Source of the DNA: an uncultured Eubacterium sp.
GTDB lineage: Bacteria > Bacillota > Clostridia > Oscillospirales > Acutalibacteraceae
Length of the DNA: 64,000 nt
Assembly (NCBI GenBank): GCA_944380545.1
Contig: CALWHV010000007.1
Coordinates: 124,001-188,000 of the forward strand
Direction: 5' to 3'
The notes under the pieces were generated by a model, which saw nothing but the letters and a program-made list of their open reading frames with translations, made no database searches and was not told the DNA's origin. The translations under genes and the position numbers were made by a program. This document shows positions 23,129 through 32,188 of the stretch, in pieces (within the stretch, counting starts at the first letter, position 1; each line of letters starts with the position of its first letter).

Positions 23129-24577
23129 CTATTTTTGAAGCGCAGTTTTGAACAGCTTGAAGATGCGCTTTATATTGATGAGGCAGACGACCGCAATCAC
23201 GCCGATAACGCAGTATCTGACCACATTATTCTGATAAAGCAGCGTGCATATCAGCATAAATGCAGTTACCGCCGCGCTGTAAAGAAAGATCAGCTTTGAA
23301 TTGAAGACCCGTTCTTTTACGCCCTGCTTTTTGAGTATCAGCCTGTGAAGCAAATAGTGGCCGACGGCAAAAAGCGCATAGCAGAACACGGTTGTGTATG
23401 CCGCGGCAACATAGCCGTAAATCGGAATGAACACATAATTCAGCGCAATATTAAGCGCCGCTCCCAAAAGAGACACCAGCATTACATAACTTGTTTTTTC
23501 AAAATAAAATTCAGCATTAATATATAGAGTGTAAATAAAAGTGAAAAACACCGAAGCGGCAACAGGCGGAAAAACATATACTGCGGCTTTATATTCAGGC
23601 GCCGCAAAAAGCGCGATTGCCTCTGGTCCGAACAGCATAAACACGCATATGACAGCCGCCATAAAAAGGCACAGGAAATTTGCTTTTTTTCTAATTTCGC
23701 CGTAGTTCTTCGCTTTCATATTCTGATAAATAAACGGAACGAAAGCGCTGTTCACTGCGTTTATAAATAAAGTAACAACCGTTGCCAGATTGTATGCAAC
23801 TGCATAGATTGCGGCTTCGCTGTCACCTACCATACGGCTGATCATAATGCGGTCCGACTGACCGAGCACCATCTGAGAAAGATAGTGCGGGATGAGCGGC
23901 AGGTTAAAGCGCAGCGCAAAGGACCAGAATTCCTTTGCAAAAAAGGTCTTTCCCCGTTTTGCCTGAATTATATAAAATATAAGCCCCACGCATATCTGAA
24001 CGAAAGCAAATGAAATAACGCGTGCCTCTGCCTTATGCTCGGTGGCGTAGACTGCGGCAATCCCCACAAGGGGACTTGCAACGGCAACGGCAAGCGTTAC
24101 CGCAACAAGCTTTTGATATTTCAGCTCAAATCTCTGCTTCTGCGCCCAGAAAAGATACGCCGGCTCAAACAGGAGCTGGATGAACATCGCAAGCATAAAA
24201 ACGCCCGAAAGCTCAAAAACTCCGTTCCAAAAATCGTGGAAAGCAAGATAGATTATGAAGAAAAAAATCGTTACGGTTGACGAAAGCCCCTGCATAGAGG
24301 AAATGAAGCTGTCGCGCCTGCCCTCGTATTTGAGCATACCGTTATTTATCAGCGATCCCGAAAGATTGAGAGTCACGATAATACTTACCAGATTGTACCA
24401 CGACTGATACACGGTAAAAACGCCGTACTGCTGAGTTGTCAGAATCCGCGTAAAAATGGGCATCGTGATCATAGTTATGCCTTTTTGGAGCAGATTGCAC
24501 ACCGTAAACCAAAACGCTGCTCTTGTTTCTACGCTGAGAGAAAAATATTTAGTTTTCAGTTTACCTATCGGATTCAT
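23129..24577 (-). CDS. Wzx-type lipid-linked oligosaccharide flippase, locus 1
   Basis: A 482-residue membrane protein of the MATE/MOP-like polysaccharide export family. It has about twelve to fourteen helices and probably flips the undecaprenyl-linked repeat unit across the membrane. Family marks are RAAFWFTVCNLLQKGITMI with MPIFTRILTTQQYGVFTVYQ at the start, and FALRFNLPLIPHYLSQMVLG with QSDRIMISRMVGDSEAAIYA in the middle. It is the last gene of the minus-strand operon, before the terminator at 23062-23102. Its ATGA overlaps the stop of the GT32 gene upstream. Sequence cannot tell the exact sugar cargo. Confidence 0.88.
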   Translation of the reverse strand: MNPIGKLKTKYFSLSVETRAAFWFTVCNLLQKGITMITMPIFTRILTTQQYGVFTVYQSWYNLVSIIVTLNLSGSLINNGMLKYEGRRDSFISSMQGLSSTVTIFFFIIYLAFHDFWNGVFELSGVFMLAMFIQLLFEPAYLFWAQKQRFELKYQKLVAVTLAVAVASPLVGIAAVYATEHKAEARVISFAFVQICVGLIFYIIQAKRGKTFFAKEFWSFALRFNLPLIPHYLSQMVLGQSDRIMISRMVGDSEAAIYAVAYNLATVVTLFINAVNSAFVPFIYQNMKAKNYGEIRKKANFLCLFMAAVICVFMLFGPEAIALFAAPEYKAAVYVFPPVAASVFFTFIYTLYINAEFYFEKTSYVMLVSLLGAALNIALNYVFIPIYGYVAAAYTTVFCYALFAVGHYLLHRLILKKQGVKERVFNSKLIFLYSAAVTAFMLICTLLYQNNVVRYCVIGVIAVVCLINIKRIFKLFKTALQK

Positions 24578-25293
24578 TCTTTACCCATAATTTTGCTTTT
24601 GATTTGATAATACTTGTTCATATTCTTCGAGCCGATAAATCGTCTTAGTGTATTCAGAAATCTTTTCTTTTTCGGGAACCAAGTTGCCGCATAGTGATGA
24701 ACCGAATACGCTCTCTCATCGACTTTCACGCGCATATCTCCGTTTGTGGGATTGAAATAATAAGACGGATAGACTGTAATCCCGTCTATATTCTGTTCCT
24801 CGCCGTTGAGAACGAGACCGTGCTGCACTAATATGGCTGTAACTCTTCTGCCGATGGCGACTATTTTATCGGGATCGTCATCCAGAAATTCCTGACTTTC
24901 GTAGGACTTGAGAACCTCTTTGCAAAGCCAGTTTCCCTTTTCACAGGCTAATACCAAACCGGTAGCAACGATACTGTTGCTCGCAAAGCCGGCGAAAGCT
25001 CCCTGTTCCACAAGGGAATCAAGCGGCTTGAGCAGTTCTACATCTGTGTCCAGATATATTCCTCCGTATTCATTAAGCACATGGAATCTGGCGTAATCAG
25101 ATACGAACGCCCATTTTTTATGCTGATATGCGCCTTTAACATAAGGGCATATATTTATATTGAAATTGCTTTCATTCCACTCAATTATCTCATAATCGGA
25201 ACATATCTTTTTCCAGCTCGTAATGCATTTTTTTATAAGACTGCTTTTCTCGGCGCCGCCGAACCAACAATAATGTATCTTTTTGGGGATCAT
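24574..25293 (-). CDS. GT32-like glycosyltransferase (DXD sugar-binding)
   Basis: A 239-residue cytoplasmic glycosyltransferase of the OCH1/GT32 kind common in capsule loci. Near the N terminus it reads IPKKIHYCWFGG, then KKWAFVSDYARFHVLNEYGG followed by IYLDTDVEL with the metal-binding D-T-D. The C-terminal part has AYSVHHYAATW. These are the typical blocks of the family. ATG 25293 follows GAGGT with seven-base spacing; an in-frame TTG six bases earlier is less likely. The gene is AT-richer than wzy upstream. It is coupled to the flippase gene by a 4-base overlap. Confidence 0.87.
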   Translation of the reverse strand: MIPKKIHYCWFGGAEKSSLIKKCITSWKKICSDYEIIEWNESNFNINICPYVKGAYQHKKWAFVSDYARFHVLNEYGGIYLDTDVELLKPLDSLVEQGAFAGFASNSIVATGLVLACEKGNWLCKEVLKSYESQEFLDDDPDKIVAIGRRVTAILVQHGLVLNGEEQNIDGITVYPSYYFNPTNGDMRVKVDERAYSVHHYAATWFPKKKRFLNTLRRFIGSKNMNKYYQIKSKIMGKE

Positions 25294-25295
25294 GA

Positions 25296-26132
25296 TCAAT
25301 ACCTCGAAAATCTGATTTTCAGCCTTGTTCCGCCTTCTTTTTCGATATCGCTGTCCGTTATGGCTGAGTCATTTCCCGAATAGCCGCACATAAGCCCCAA
25401 AAACGCAAAGACAAAAACGCCGATACTGGATTTTATGATTGCAGTACCTATGGCGCTTACGACGATTCCGATAAAAATCGATAATGTCAGCGCCTTTACC
25501 TTTTTATTTGCGTCAAGCTTATAAACAGGTATAAATACCATAACCAGCATAACGGCAAACATAACAGCGCCGATATAGCCGAACTGACCGAAAACCATTC
25601 CGAGATAGCAGTCGTTCAAAGCGAAAGCAAATTCGGGACTCAAGCCCCACAGATTATCAAACCCATATAAATGATACAACTGGGAATAATTTCTCAGCGC
25701 CATATCGGAACCGTAGGTGGCAAAACCGGATCCGAACGGAAAATATCGGTTAGCCGTAACAAAGCCATAACGGATCAGAGTCATTCTGGGAGATTCAAGA
25801 TCCCTTAAATACACATTTATCTGCGTTGTTGAAGCCGCTATTACACCTAAAGCAAGAATGGTTATTTTAGGGGTTGTTAATTTTGTGTCCCTATGCCAGA
25901 GGATCAAAAGAATAATATAGCAAGCTGCAACGATATATCCCACGCCTTTTGTGGTATAGAGGATATTAAGTATTGCAAGGAACTCATACATAATCCTTCT
26001 TCTTTTCACTCTTTCCGTCATCAAAATAACAAGCAAAGCACAGGCGATTATATAGCCGTATCTGCCCTCATTTCCAAAAATGAAAAAGAAAGGAACGATT
26101 CCGTAGCGCCTTTCCATCTGCGGCAAAGACAT
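25296..26132 (-). pseudogene. N-terminally truncated copy of the Wzy polymerase
   Basis: The 278-residue reading frame matches about the last 270 residues of the polymerase encoded next to it at 26245-27534, block for block: NEGRYGYI-ACALL, YTTKGVGYIVAACYI, ESPRM-LIRYG, PxGSGFATYGSDMA, ALNDCYLGMVFGQFGYIG, GTAIIKSSIGVFVFA. I estimate about 60 percent identity. The first 150 residues, with the first four or so membrane helices, are absent, and the frame is closed upstream by a TAG near 26190. There is no good ribosome binding site. It is a remnant of an older or foreign polymerase gene, though a shortened protein cannot be excluded. Confidence 0.75.
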
Positions 26133-26194
26133 ACCAATGTATACAAACCGGCTGATTGCGACTGCTTTGTTGGGAGCGCCGTCACTAAGCTACT

Positions 26195-26222
26195 CGCCGC
26201 TGTATGACTCCCTGCAGCGGCG
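26195..26222. repeat. Inverted repeat between the two wzy copies
   Basis: CGCCGCTG (26195-26202) and CAGCGGCG (26215-26222) are perfect 8-base arms. No T-run follows on either strand, so it is not an ordinary terminator. It sits at the break point of the truncated polymerase copy and may mark a recombination junction. Confidence 0.45.
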
Positions 26223-26244
26223 TATCACCCTTGGTATCAAACAA

Positions 26245-27534
26245 TCACGACCTTATCTTAAGACGAAGCCTTGAATATCTGCCGGAGGAAAAATCCTCGT
26301 CAGTAAAAACTTTTTCATTTCCGGAATAGCCGCAGGCTATCCCCAGCACGGCGAAAACGAAGACGCCGATGCTTGATTTGATGATCGCCGTGCCCAGGCT
26401 GCTTATCACAAGCCCTATAAAAACAGCATAAACAAGCGCCTTAATATGCTTGTTTAGAGCCATATCGCGCATACTGATAAAAGCCATAATAAGTATAGCG
26501 GCAAAGAGCGCTGTGCCTATATAGCCGAACTGACCGAAGACCATTCCGAGATAGCAGTCGTTCAGCGCCTGGGGTGCGTCGGGGGAAAGGCCCCACCTGT
26601 TTTCAAAGCCGTACATAACATAGAGCTGTGAATAATATCTTGCCGCCATATCAGAGCCGTAGGTTGCAAATCCGGAGCCGAGCGGGAAAAATGTGTTCGC
26701 CGTTTTGATACCGTAGCGTATCAGCGCCATTCGGGGCGATTCGTAATCAAGCAGATATATGCTTATCTGCGTATAGGAAGCCACAACGCCGCCGGCTGCG
26801 AGCACAAGCGCCTTGGACGGCGTTATGCGCGTATCTCTGCGCCAAAGCAAAAGCAGCATAATATAGCATGCCGCAACAATATATCCCACGCCCTTGGTGG
26901 TATACACTATATTAACGATTGTAAGCAGCTCGTAAAATACTATCTTATCCCTTGCCTTTTCAACGAGCATTATTATAAGCAGGGCGCAGGCGCAGATATA
27001 GCCGTACCTGCCCTCGTTGTTAAAAACAAAATAAAACGGCACAAGCCCGTAACGGCGATCAGTTCCCGCAATATTCATACCGATATCCGCAAACTGCGTT
27101 ATCGTGCCGCAAATAAAGCCCGCTATCAGCACCAGCTTTGCCCAGAACACAAGATAGCGCGCTATGCGCATCTCCTTATCCGCCGCGGCTGCCTGCTTGA
27201 ATATAATAAAGGGCACGAATATCTTTAAAAGGCAGATCGCATCAACAGCGATCGGGAACCAATCGGTTATGACCCGTGAAAAATAGTTGCCCAAAAAGCC
27301 GAGCGCCGTAAGAATTATAAGCAGCACTATCAAAGCAAGATCCGCGCCGCGTATGCCGCGCCTGAACATAGAATATGCCAGATACGCGCAGCAGATTATG
27401 CAAAGCACCTCGTCCGCATAGCCGATCGCTGTCAAGCCGTAATTCATCTCAAGAGAAAGACTCAGCGGCAGCGAAAATATAAGAAAGGAAAAGAGCAGCT
27501 CTCTGGGATGAAAGCTTAATTTGAGTTTACCCAT
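26245..27534 (-). CDS. Wzy/O-antigen-polymerase-like membrane protein
   Basis: A 429-residue membrane protein with about eleven or twelve helices, probably the polymerase that joins repeat units on the outer face of the membrane. Large external loops hold the conserved residues of this family, including LIRYGIKTAN-FPLGSGFATYGSDMA, with Arg and polar residues as in WaaL/Wzy proteins, and LNDCYLGMVFGQFGYIG. It is complete, unlike its neighbour. The start is ATG 27534 at MGKLKLSFHPRE. It lies between the aldolase gene and the truncated copy in locus 1. Wzy proteins are poorly conserved, so the call rests on topology, context and the Wzx/CpsCD partners. Confidence 0.85.
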   Translation of the reverse strand: MGKLKLSFHPRELLFSFLIFSLPLSLSLEMNYGLTAIGYADEVLCIICCAYLAYSMFRRGIRGADLALIVLLIILTALGFLGNYFSRVITDWFPIAVDAICLLKIFVPFIIFKQAAAADKEMRIARYLVFWAKLVLIAGFICGTITQFADIGMNIAGTDRRYGLVPFYFVFNNEGRYGYICACALLIIMLVEKARDKIVFYELLTIVNIVYTTKGVGYIVAACYIMLLLLWRRDTRITPSKALVLAAGGVVASYTQISIYLLDYESPRMALIRYGIKTANTFFPLGSGFATYGSDMAARYYSQLYVMYGFENRWGLSPDAPQALNDCYLGMVFGQFGYIGTALFAAILIMAFISMRDMALNKHIKALVYAVFIGLVISSLGTAIIKSSIGVFVFAVLGIACGYSGNEKVFTDEDFSSGRYSRLRLKIRS

Positions 27535-27552
27535 TAAAAATGCCTCGGAAAA

Positions 27553-28329
27553 TTATTTTTTGAACTCATCGTTCAGCGCTCGGCAGGCGTCGAGAAAAAC
27601 GCCGACATCAACGGAATAGCTGAGATACTTGACCCCGAGCTCGCGCCACATAATAAGATCCTGCGGCGTATCCACAAAGGTGCCGATGACCTTGTGCTTT
27701 TTATGCGCCTTTTCAACGATCTTTTTCATCTCGCCCACAACGAGCGGGTCGTTCACCCTGCCCGGTATGCCGAGCGACTGCGATAAATCATAAGGCCCTA
27801 TAAACAGAATGTCAACGCCGTCCACCTCAAGAATCTCGTCAAGATTTTCTATCGCCTTAACGCCCTCAAGCTGGAGTATGACAAGCAGATTCTTTGAAGC
27901 CTCAAAATATTCATACCTGTCCTTAGCCGAATAATCGGCGGCGCGCACGAAGCGGCAGACGCCGCGCATTCCGTAGGGATAGAATTTTGCAAACTTAACC
28001 ACGCGCCGCGCATCCTCGGCGGAATTTATCTGCGGCACCTGTATGCCGTAAGCTCCTATATCAAGCGCCTTGCCGACGGTGTTTTCATCGGAATCCTTGA
28101 GCCTTATTATAGGCACGGCTCCCCTTGCCTCGGCAGCGCGGATATTGTTTTGCTGGCTCTCTATTGAAACGGGGCCGTGCTCCGTGTCGAGAATGACATA
28201 ATCAAAGCCGCCGAGGCTTGCCGCCTCAACAAACATCGGATCGCCCGTTTTCATAAAAATGCCGTAAACGCACTCGTCGTTTTTCAGCTTTTCTCTGAAC
28301 AGCGCAAGGGAATCATTCATTTTGCTCAC
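27553..28329 (-). CDS. HpcH/HpaI-family pyruvate aldolase in EPS locus 1
   Basis: A class II, metal-dependent aldolase of the HpcH/HpaI family (258 residues from GTG 28329, or 255 from ATG 28320). Members reversibly join pyruvate, or a related keto acid, to an aldehyde. Motifs are intact: FDYVILDTEHGPVS with the metal/base Glu-His, RLKDSDENT, GAYGIQVPQINSAED, RGVCRFVRAADY, LQLEGVKAIENLDEI and VDILFIGPYDLSQSLGIPG. Its start overlaps the end of the cytidylyltransferase gene. In this setting the likely job is building a 2-keto-3-deoxy acid (ulosonate) for activation as a CMP-sugar. No NeuB or NeuC gene is present. The true substrate is inference. Confidence 0.88.
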   Translation of the reverse strand: MSKMNDSLALFREKLKNDECVYGIFMKTGDPMFVEAASLGGFDYVILDTEHGPVSIESQQNNIRAAEARGAVPIIRLKDSDENTVGKALDIGAYGIQVPQINSAEDARRVVKFAKFYPYGMRGVCRFVRAADYSAKDRYEYFEASKNLLVILQLEGVKAIENLDEILEVDGVDILFIGPYDLSQSLGIPGRVNDPLVVGEMKKIVEKAHKKHKVIGTFVDTPQDLIMWRELGVKYLSYSVDVGVFLDACRALNDEFKK

Positions 28330-28981
28330 TCTTTCTGAAAATATGGTTATAGACGGCGTCCGCTATCTCAAAATCCTCTTTTTCATCTATATCGACCGCC
28401 TCTATCTCGTTTACCTCAACTATAAACGGCGATTGGCCGATTCGCCTGCCGAGCTCGGTTATAACATGGCGCTCATATATGTAAAAGCCGCTTGTTTCCT
28501 GGTAGAGCGGCTCCAGATCCTGCGTGCGCGGGATGTTTTCAAGCGAATAGTTAAACGGCGTGCCGTTTTTCCACAGGAAATCCTGAAGCTTTTTTGCCGC
28601 AAAAGCGGAATCGTTCATACCGCTCAAAACAGCGTCTATACCCTTTTCAATGCTTTCGGCGGAAATGAACGGAGCGGTGGTGTGGGTCATAACATAAATA
28701 TCCGCAAAAACATCGTTTGCAAACGCCGAAAGCACCTCGTTCATAGAGGTCATGTCCGTATCAAGAGAAGCCGAGCGCTTAAGGTATTTAACGCCGCTCG
28801 GAATAAAATCACAGATCTTTTCATTGCTGCAATAGACGAACACCTCGTCTATTTTATCTATTGAAAGCAGAGTTTTCAAGATATAACAGCACAGCGGCCT
28901 GCCGTTTGTAAACGGCTTTGTGTTTTTCTGCGGCAGCCTTGTGTTATTCAGCTTCATAGGCACAACGGCAACTGTTTTCAT
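28313..28981 (-). CDS. CMP-ulosonate (acylneuraminate-type) cytidylyltransferase
   Basis: A 222-residue nucleotidyltransferase of the NeuA/KdsB-like family, which activates a 2-keto-3-deoxy acid with CTP. The N-terminal nucleotide loop is VVPMKLNNTRLPQKNTKPF, which keeps the R-L-P-x-K-N core. Other blocks are TDMTSMNEVLSAF, MTHTTAPFISAESIE and the metal-binding VDIDEKEDFEIAD near the C terminus. It lacks the classic ARGGSKG form of sialic acid synthetases, so its acid is probably not N-acetylneuraminate. ATG 28981 overlaps the DUF115 gene stop by four bases and its 3' end overlaps the aldolase gene: a tightly coupled trio. Confidence 0.85.
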   Translation of the reverse strand: MKTVAVVPMKLNNTRLPQKNTKPFTNGRPLCCYILKTLLSIDKIDEVFVYCSNEKICDFIPSGVKYLKRSASLDTDMTSMNEVLSAFANDVFADIYVMTHTTAPFISAESIEKGIDAVLSGMNDSAFAAKKLQDFLWKNGTPFNYSLENIPRTQDLEPLYQETSGFYIYERHVITELGRRIGQSPFIVEVNEIEAVDIDEKEDFEIADAVYNHIFRKSEQNE

Positions 28982-29835
28982 ATTCCTCTATTCCCCTTAT
29001 TTAAAACATCCTCCAGCTTAACGCGCTCAAAAACCTCAAGCACGCCGCCGCGCGTGGCGTTATAGACCTTAATGCCGTGCGAATCGGCGTATTCCTTAAC
29101 CTTTTCATAGCCCACTATCAGCTTCGGCGTGGCGTATTTTCTGGAGCGGTCCTCAACGCCACTGTCAACAAAATGCTCCTTTTCGCCGAGATAGGTGCAG
29201 TCCGCGCCCAGAAGATATATCTCCTTAAAGCCCATATATACGGCAAGCTCTATGCAGGAATAGGCTATCGAATAGCCGTCGTAAACGATGTCGTAGGCAT
29301 CGTCGCTGAATTTGGCGTAATATTTTTGCTTTAAAATATCATAGGAATGATACATAGTGTCCGTCGGGAACTCGATCCATTCCTTTTCGCGCTTAAACCG
29401 TTTCCATATATTATCGCTTATAAAAACGGGAACTTCTTTATGCGCTCTTATCGTGTTTTGAATACTTTTGAAAACATAATTATCCTGCACGGCAAAATAG
29501 GTTGGCCGCCAGTCCGTTTCATCATAGAGCTTGCAGATCGAATTCATACTGAAGGTATATTCGTTTTTAAGGCTCTCCAAATCCTCCATCGTGAGCGAGG
29601 GACCGGTTGCGATTATAAAGCACCTTTCGCCTTTATGCTTATCCTTGTAATCAAGCAGCTTTTTGTATTTATTTCCGCCGATACCGCGATTTCTGAAGAA
29701 TCTCTTAGTATTTACAACAGCCCCCTGAAAGGAAAACTGAACGCGCCTGTAAAAAACATATAGGCTGTTGAACGCTTTGTTTCTGTCTGAAAAATCGCGA
29801 AGAGCAATATGTATTTTTTTAAATAATGAATTCAT
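28978..29835 (-). CDS. DUF115/Maf-like putative CMP-sugar transferase
   Basis: A 285-residue protein with the DUF115 core that is shared by flagellin Maf glycosyltransferases and related to sialyltransferase folds: HKGERCFIIATGPSLTMED, then YTFSMNSICKLY, YDGYSIAYSCIELAVYMGFK and EIYLLGADCTYL. The last, with Asp, is the usual family ending. An N-terminal basic helix of about 60 residues precedes the core. Maf proteins move CMP-activated nine-carbon acids to flagellin; here the gene is in a polysaccharide operon directly before the cytidylyltransferase and aldolase genes. I infer that it adds the CMP-ulosonate product to the repeat unit. Confidence 0.75.
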   Translation of the reverse strand: MNSLFKKIHIALRDFSDRNKAFNSLYVFYRRVQFSFQGAVVNTKRFFRNRGIGGNKYKKLLDYKDKHKGERCFIIATGPSLTMEDLESLKNEYTFSMNSICKLYDETDWRPTYFAVQDNYVFKSIQNTIRAHKEVPVFISDNIWKRFKREKEWIEFPTDTMYHSYDILKQKYYAKFSDDAYDIVYDGYSIAYSCIELAVYMGFKEIYLLGADCTYLGEKEHFVDSGVEDRSRKYATPKLIVGYEKVKEYADSHGIKVYNATRGGVLEVFERVKLEDVLNKGNRGI

Positions 29836-29854
29836 TTACAAATCTACTGCCTTA

Positions 29855-31078
29855 TCATTGTTTTTTCAGAAAGCCGGAGTAAACGGTTTCAAACTTCTTG
29901 TCCCAGCTGAGCTCACTGTTTGCATATTCATAACCGTTTTGACCCAAGCGGTTTCTCAGCTCCGCAGATTTTACAAGCGTTTCCAATTTTTCGGCAAAAT
30001 CTTTTACAATCTCTGCTTTGCTCTGATTTGTATTCACGAAAAGTCCGCAGTTATGTTTTTTTAACTCGCTGCAAATGCTCATATCAAGCGCAACGACGGG
30101 CAATTTATGAGCCATAGCCTCAGCCAGAACATTTCCGCTGGTCTCTCTGAGAGACGGCATAACAAATATATCCGACTGAAAATAAACATCCGAGATTTTA
30201 GAATACTGCACACTGCCGCGAAGCTTAACCTTGTTTTGGAGCGCATTTTTGAGTATAAAATCCTCCAGGGCGTCCCTCAAATGACCTGAGCCGTAGATCT
30301 CCAGCTCGAAAGGAAGATTCGGATCCATTTGGTTTATGACATCGGCAAGAAGCATCAAGCCCTTTTTTTCAATCAGTCTGCCTACAAAGATTATTTTTGT
30401 AATTTCATTTTTGCGATCAGAAATTTTTAAATTTCTGAGTTGAGAAGGAAGCGCCATTTCAATCAGCGTTTGGCACTCCTGCCCCATAGCTTTGGAAATG
30501 ATCTTGCGCGTTTCGCCGTTGACGGCGTAAACGGCATTAAATCGCTTTATTTTTGACCTGTAAGACGGCGAAAGCGCTCTGGATATATTTACAGTTTCTC
30601 TAAATTTTTCCGCAAGCCGTGAGCGTTCATAACACTTAAGACTTTTGGGAGTGGATTGCCCGCCCCCCACGGGGCCGAATATGGTGTAAGCATCTTTGAA
30701 TTTATACATACAGCCCGGTATTCTGAAATCGCACATCGTGGCGTGATGGATAATATCAAACTTTATGCCGGAGTTTTTTGCCCATTTGTAAGCAACTCTT
30801 TCCCACAAAATATAATACATATGGTGAAAAACGGAATATTTTTCGCGAAACCAATTAAGACACGGCGAAACATCAACTATAACGAGACGCACATTTTTTA
30901 AGCCCGCTTTTTCTATTCCGGCGCGCGTGTCTTCTTCGTTGAACTTTTTAGTTATAACCCAAATTTCATCATCGGGAGAAGTGAATTTTTCGCTCAGCTT
31001 TAAGAGCCAGTTCCAGCCGACGCCGTCCTCTGAGCCGTTAGTGGGATTGATGCTGTATGCGGACAGCAGAATCTTCAT
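29855..31078 (-). CDS. GT4-family glycosyltransferase
   Basis: A 407-residue GT-B-fold glycosyltransferase. The N-terminal half begins MKILLSAYSINPTNGSEDGV with GWNWLLKLS, a start seen in many capsule GT4s, and holds IFGPVGGGQSTPKSL. The C-terminal nucleotide-sugar domain has KIIFVGRLIEKKGLMLLAD, the ELEIYGSGHLRDAL block and the E-x7-E-like site in PSLRETSGNVLAEAMAHKLP. It is AT-richer than its neighbours, which suggests recent exchange. Four bases separate it from the next GT4 gene upstream. Sugar and acceptor are unknown. Confidence 0.87.
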   Translation of the reverse strand: MKILLSAYSINPTNGSEDGVGWNWLLKLSEKFTSPDDEIWVITKKFNEEDTRAGIEKAGLKNVRLVIVDVSPCLNWFREKYSVFHHMYYILWERVAYKWAKNSGIKFDIIHHATMCDFRIPGCMYKFKDAYTIFGPVGGGQSTPKSLKCYERSRLAEKFRETVNISRALSPSYRSKIKRFNAVYAVNGETRKIISKAMGQECQTLIEMALPSQLRNLKISDRKNEITKIIFVGRLIEKKGLMLLADVINQMDPNLPFELEIYGSGHLRDALEDFILKNALQNKVKLRGSVQYSKISDVYFQSDIFVMPSLRETSGNVLAEAMAHKLPVVALDMSICSELKKHNCGLFVNTNQSKAEIVKDFAEKLETLVKSAELRNRLGQNGYEYANSELSWDKKFETVYSGFLKKQ

Positions 31079-31082
31079 ATCA

Positions 31083-32183
31083 TCACTGCTTTTTTAATTT
31101 ATTTTCAAAAACCGAGATAAATTCCCCTGCCTTGCTGTCTGCAGACAGGGACGCGCGGTATTTGACGCAGGTGCTTACATATTTTGAAAGACCGTTCACC
31201 ACGATGCGCATATCTCCGGCGGACCAATCGTTTTTAACAATGCCGAGGCCGTTTTTTGCAACCGCCGCCGAATTATACGGTACTGCTGTGGTTATGACGG
31301 GCGTGGCGCACGCAAGCGCCTCCGGTATGGCGATCATATTATTGTCTTTTTCCGTATCCACAAGCAGCGCCGTGGCGTGCGACAAAATGCCGCAGAGCCT
31401 GCCGTGCGCTATCTTGCCGGTAAATTCTATGCTTTTTGAAACGCCGAGGCTTTCGGCAAGCTGCAAAAGCCGCTCCTTTTCAGGGCCGTCGCCCATAATA
31501 TAAAGCCGGCAGGAGGCGTCGTATTTTTTTAAATATTCGGCGAATTTTTTAATTGTTCTGTCCACCCGTTTACGCGGTATAAGCTGAGCCGTAACGGCAA
31601 AATAATTTTCCTTTTGCGTTGAGACCGTGAATTTTTCAAGATCAATGCCGTGATCTATGACCGCAGCGGACACATTTTTGCAGTATCTGCCGATAAAAGC
31701 GCGCGCCTGCTCGCTTCTTGCAACCACGAGTGCTCTTGAAAAGCACAGCCGCGCAACGATTCCGTACCAAAGCCTTGACGCCGCGCCGTGAAAAATCCGG
31801 TTATGCTTTGCAAGCTCGTGCCAAACGATCAGCTTTTCCGGCGCTTTTAGCGCAAGCATAAGCGAGTTCATCGAAAAGACCTCGCTTGATATTATCAGAT
31901 CAAACGGCTCTTTATTTACAAGGCGAAGAACCTGCGGACAAAACGGCAGCGCGTTCGGCTTAAACAGCCTTTTGCAGACGCATTTTGCCCAAACCACGCG
32001 AAACGGATATTCCTCGCTCAACGCGGGCTTGAAATCCTCGCCGGCAACAAGGGTCACCTGCGCTCCGCGCCTTAAAAACGCAAGGCAGAGCGAATATATC
32101 ATCGTGTCCTTGATTGAATCGGCGCGTTTTATCCGCGCTGTTTCGGAGGTGTAAACTATCGGATTGACAATCAGAATTTTCAC
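31083..32183 (-). CDS. GT4-family glycosyltransferase
   Basis: A 366-residue GT-B glycosyltransferase. It starts MKILIVNPIVYTSETARIKR. The nucleotide-sugar domain reads AVTAQLIPRKRVDRTIKKFA, LYIMGDGPEKERLLQLAESL and ALLVDTEKDNNMIAIPEALA, in which the second acidic position of the GT4 E-x7-E site (PEALA) is present. Position in the operon, between the radical SAM gene and another GT4 gene, with gaps of only four or five bases, shows co-expression. Substrates unknown. Confidence 0.86.
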   Translation of the reverse strand: MKILIVNPIVYTSETARIKRADSIKDTMIYSLCLAFLRRGAQVTLVAGEDFKPALSEEYPFRVVWAKCVCKRLFKPNALPFCPQVLRLVNKEPFDLIISSEVFSMNSLMLALKAPEKLIVWHELAKHNRIFHGAASRLWYGIVARLCFSRALVVARSEQARAFIGRYCKNVSAAVIDHGIDLEKFTVSTQKENYFAVTAQLIPRKRVDRTIKKFAEYLKKYDASCRLYIMGDGPEKERLLQLAESLGVSKSIEFTGKIAHGRLCGILSHATALLVDTEKDNNMIAIPEALACATPVITTAVPYNSAAVAKNGLGIVKNDWSAGDMRIVVNGLSKYVSTCVKYRASLSADSKAGEFISVFENKLKKQ

Positions 32184-32188
32184 GCCCG

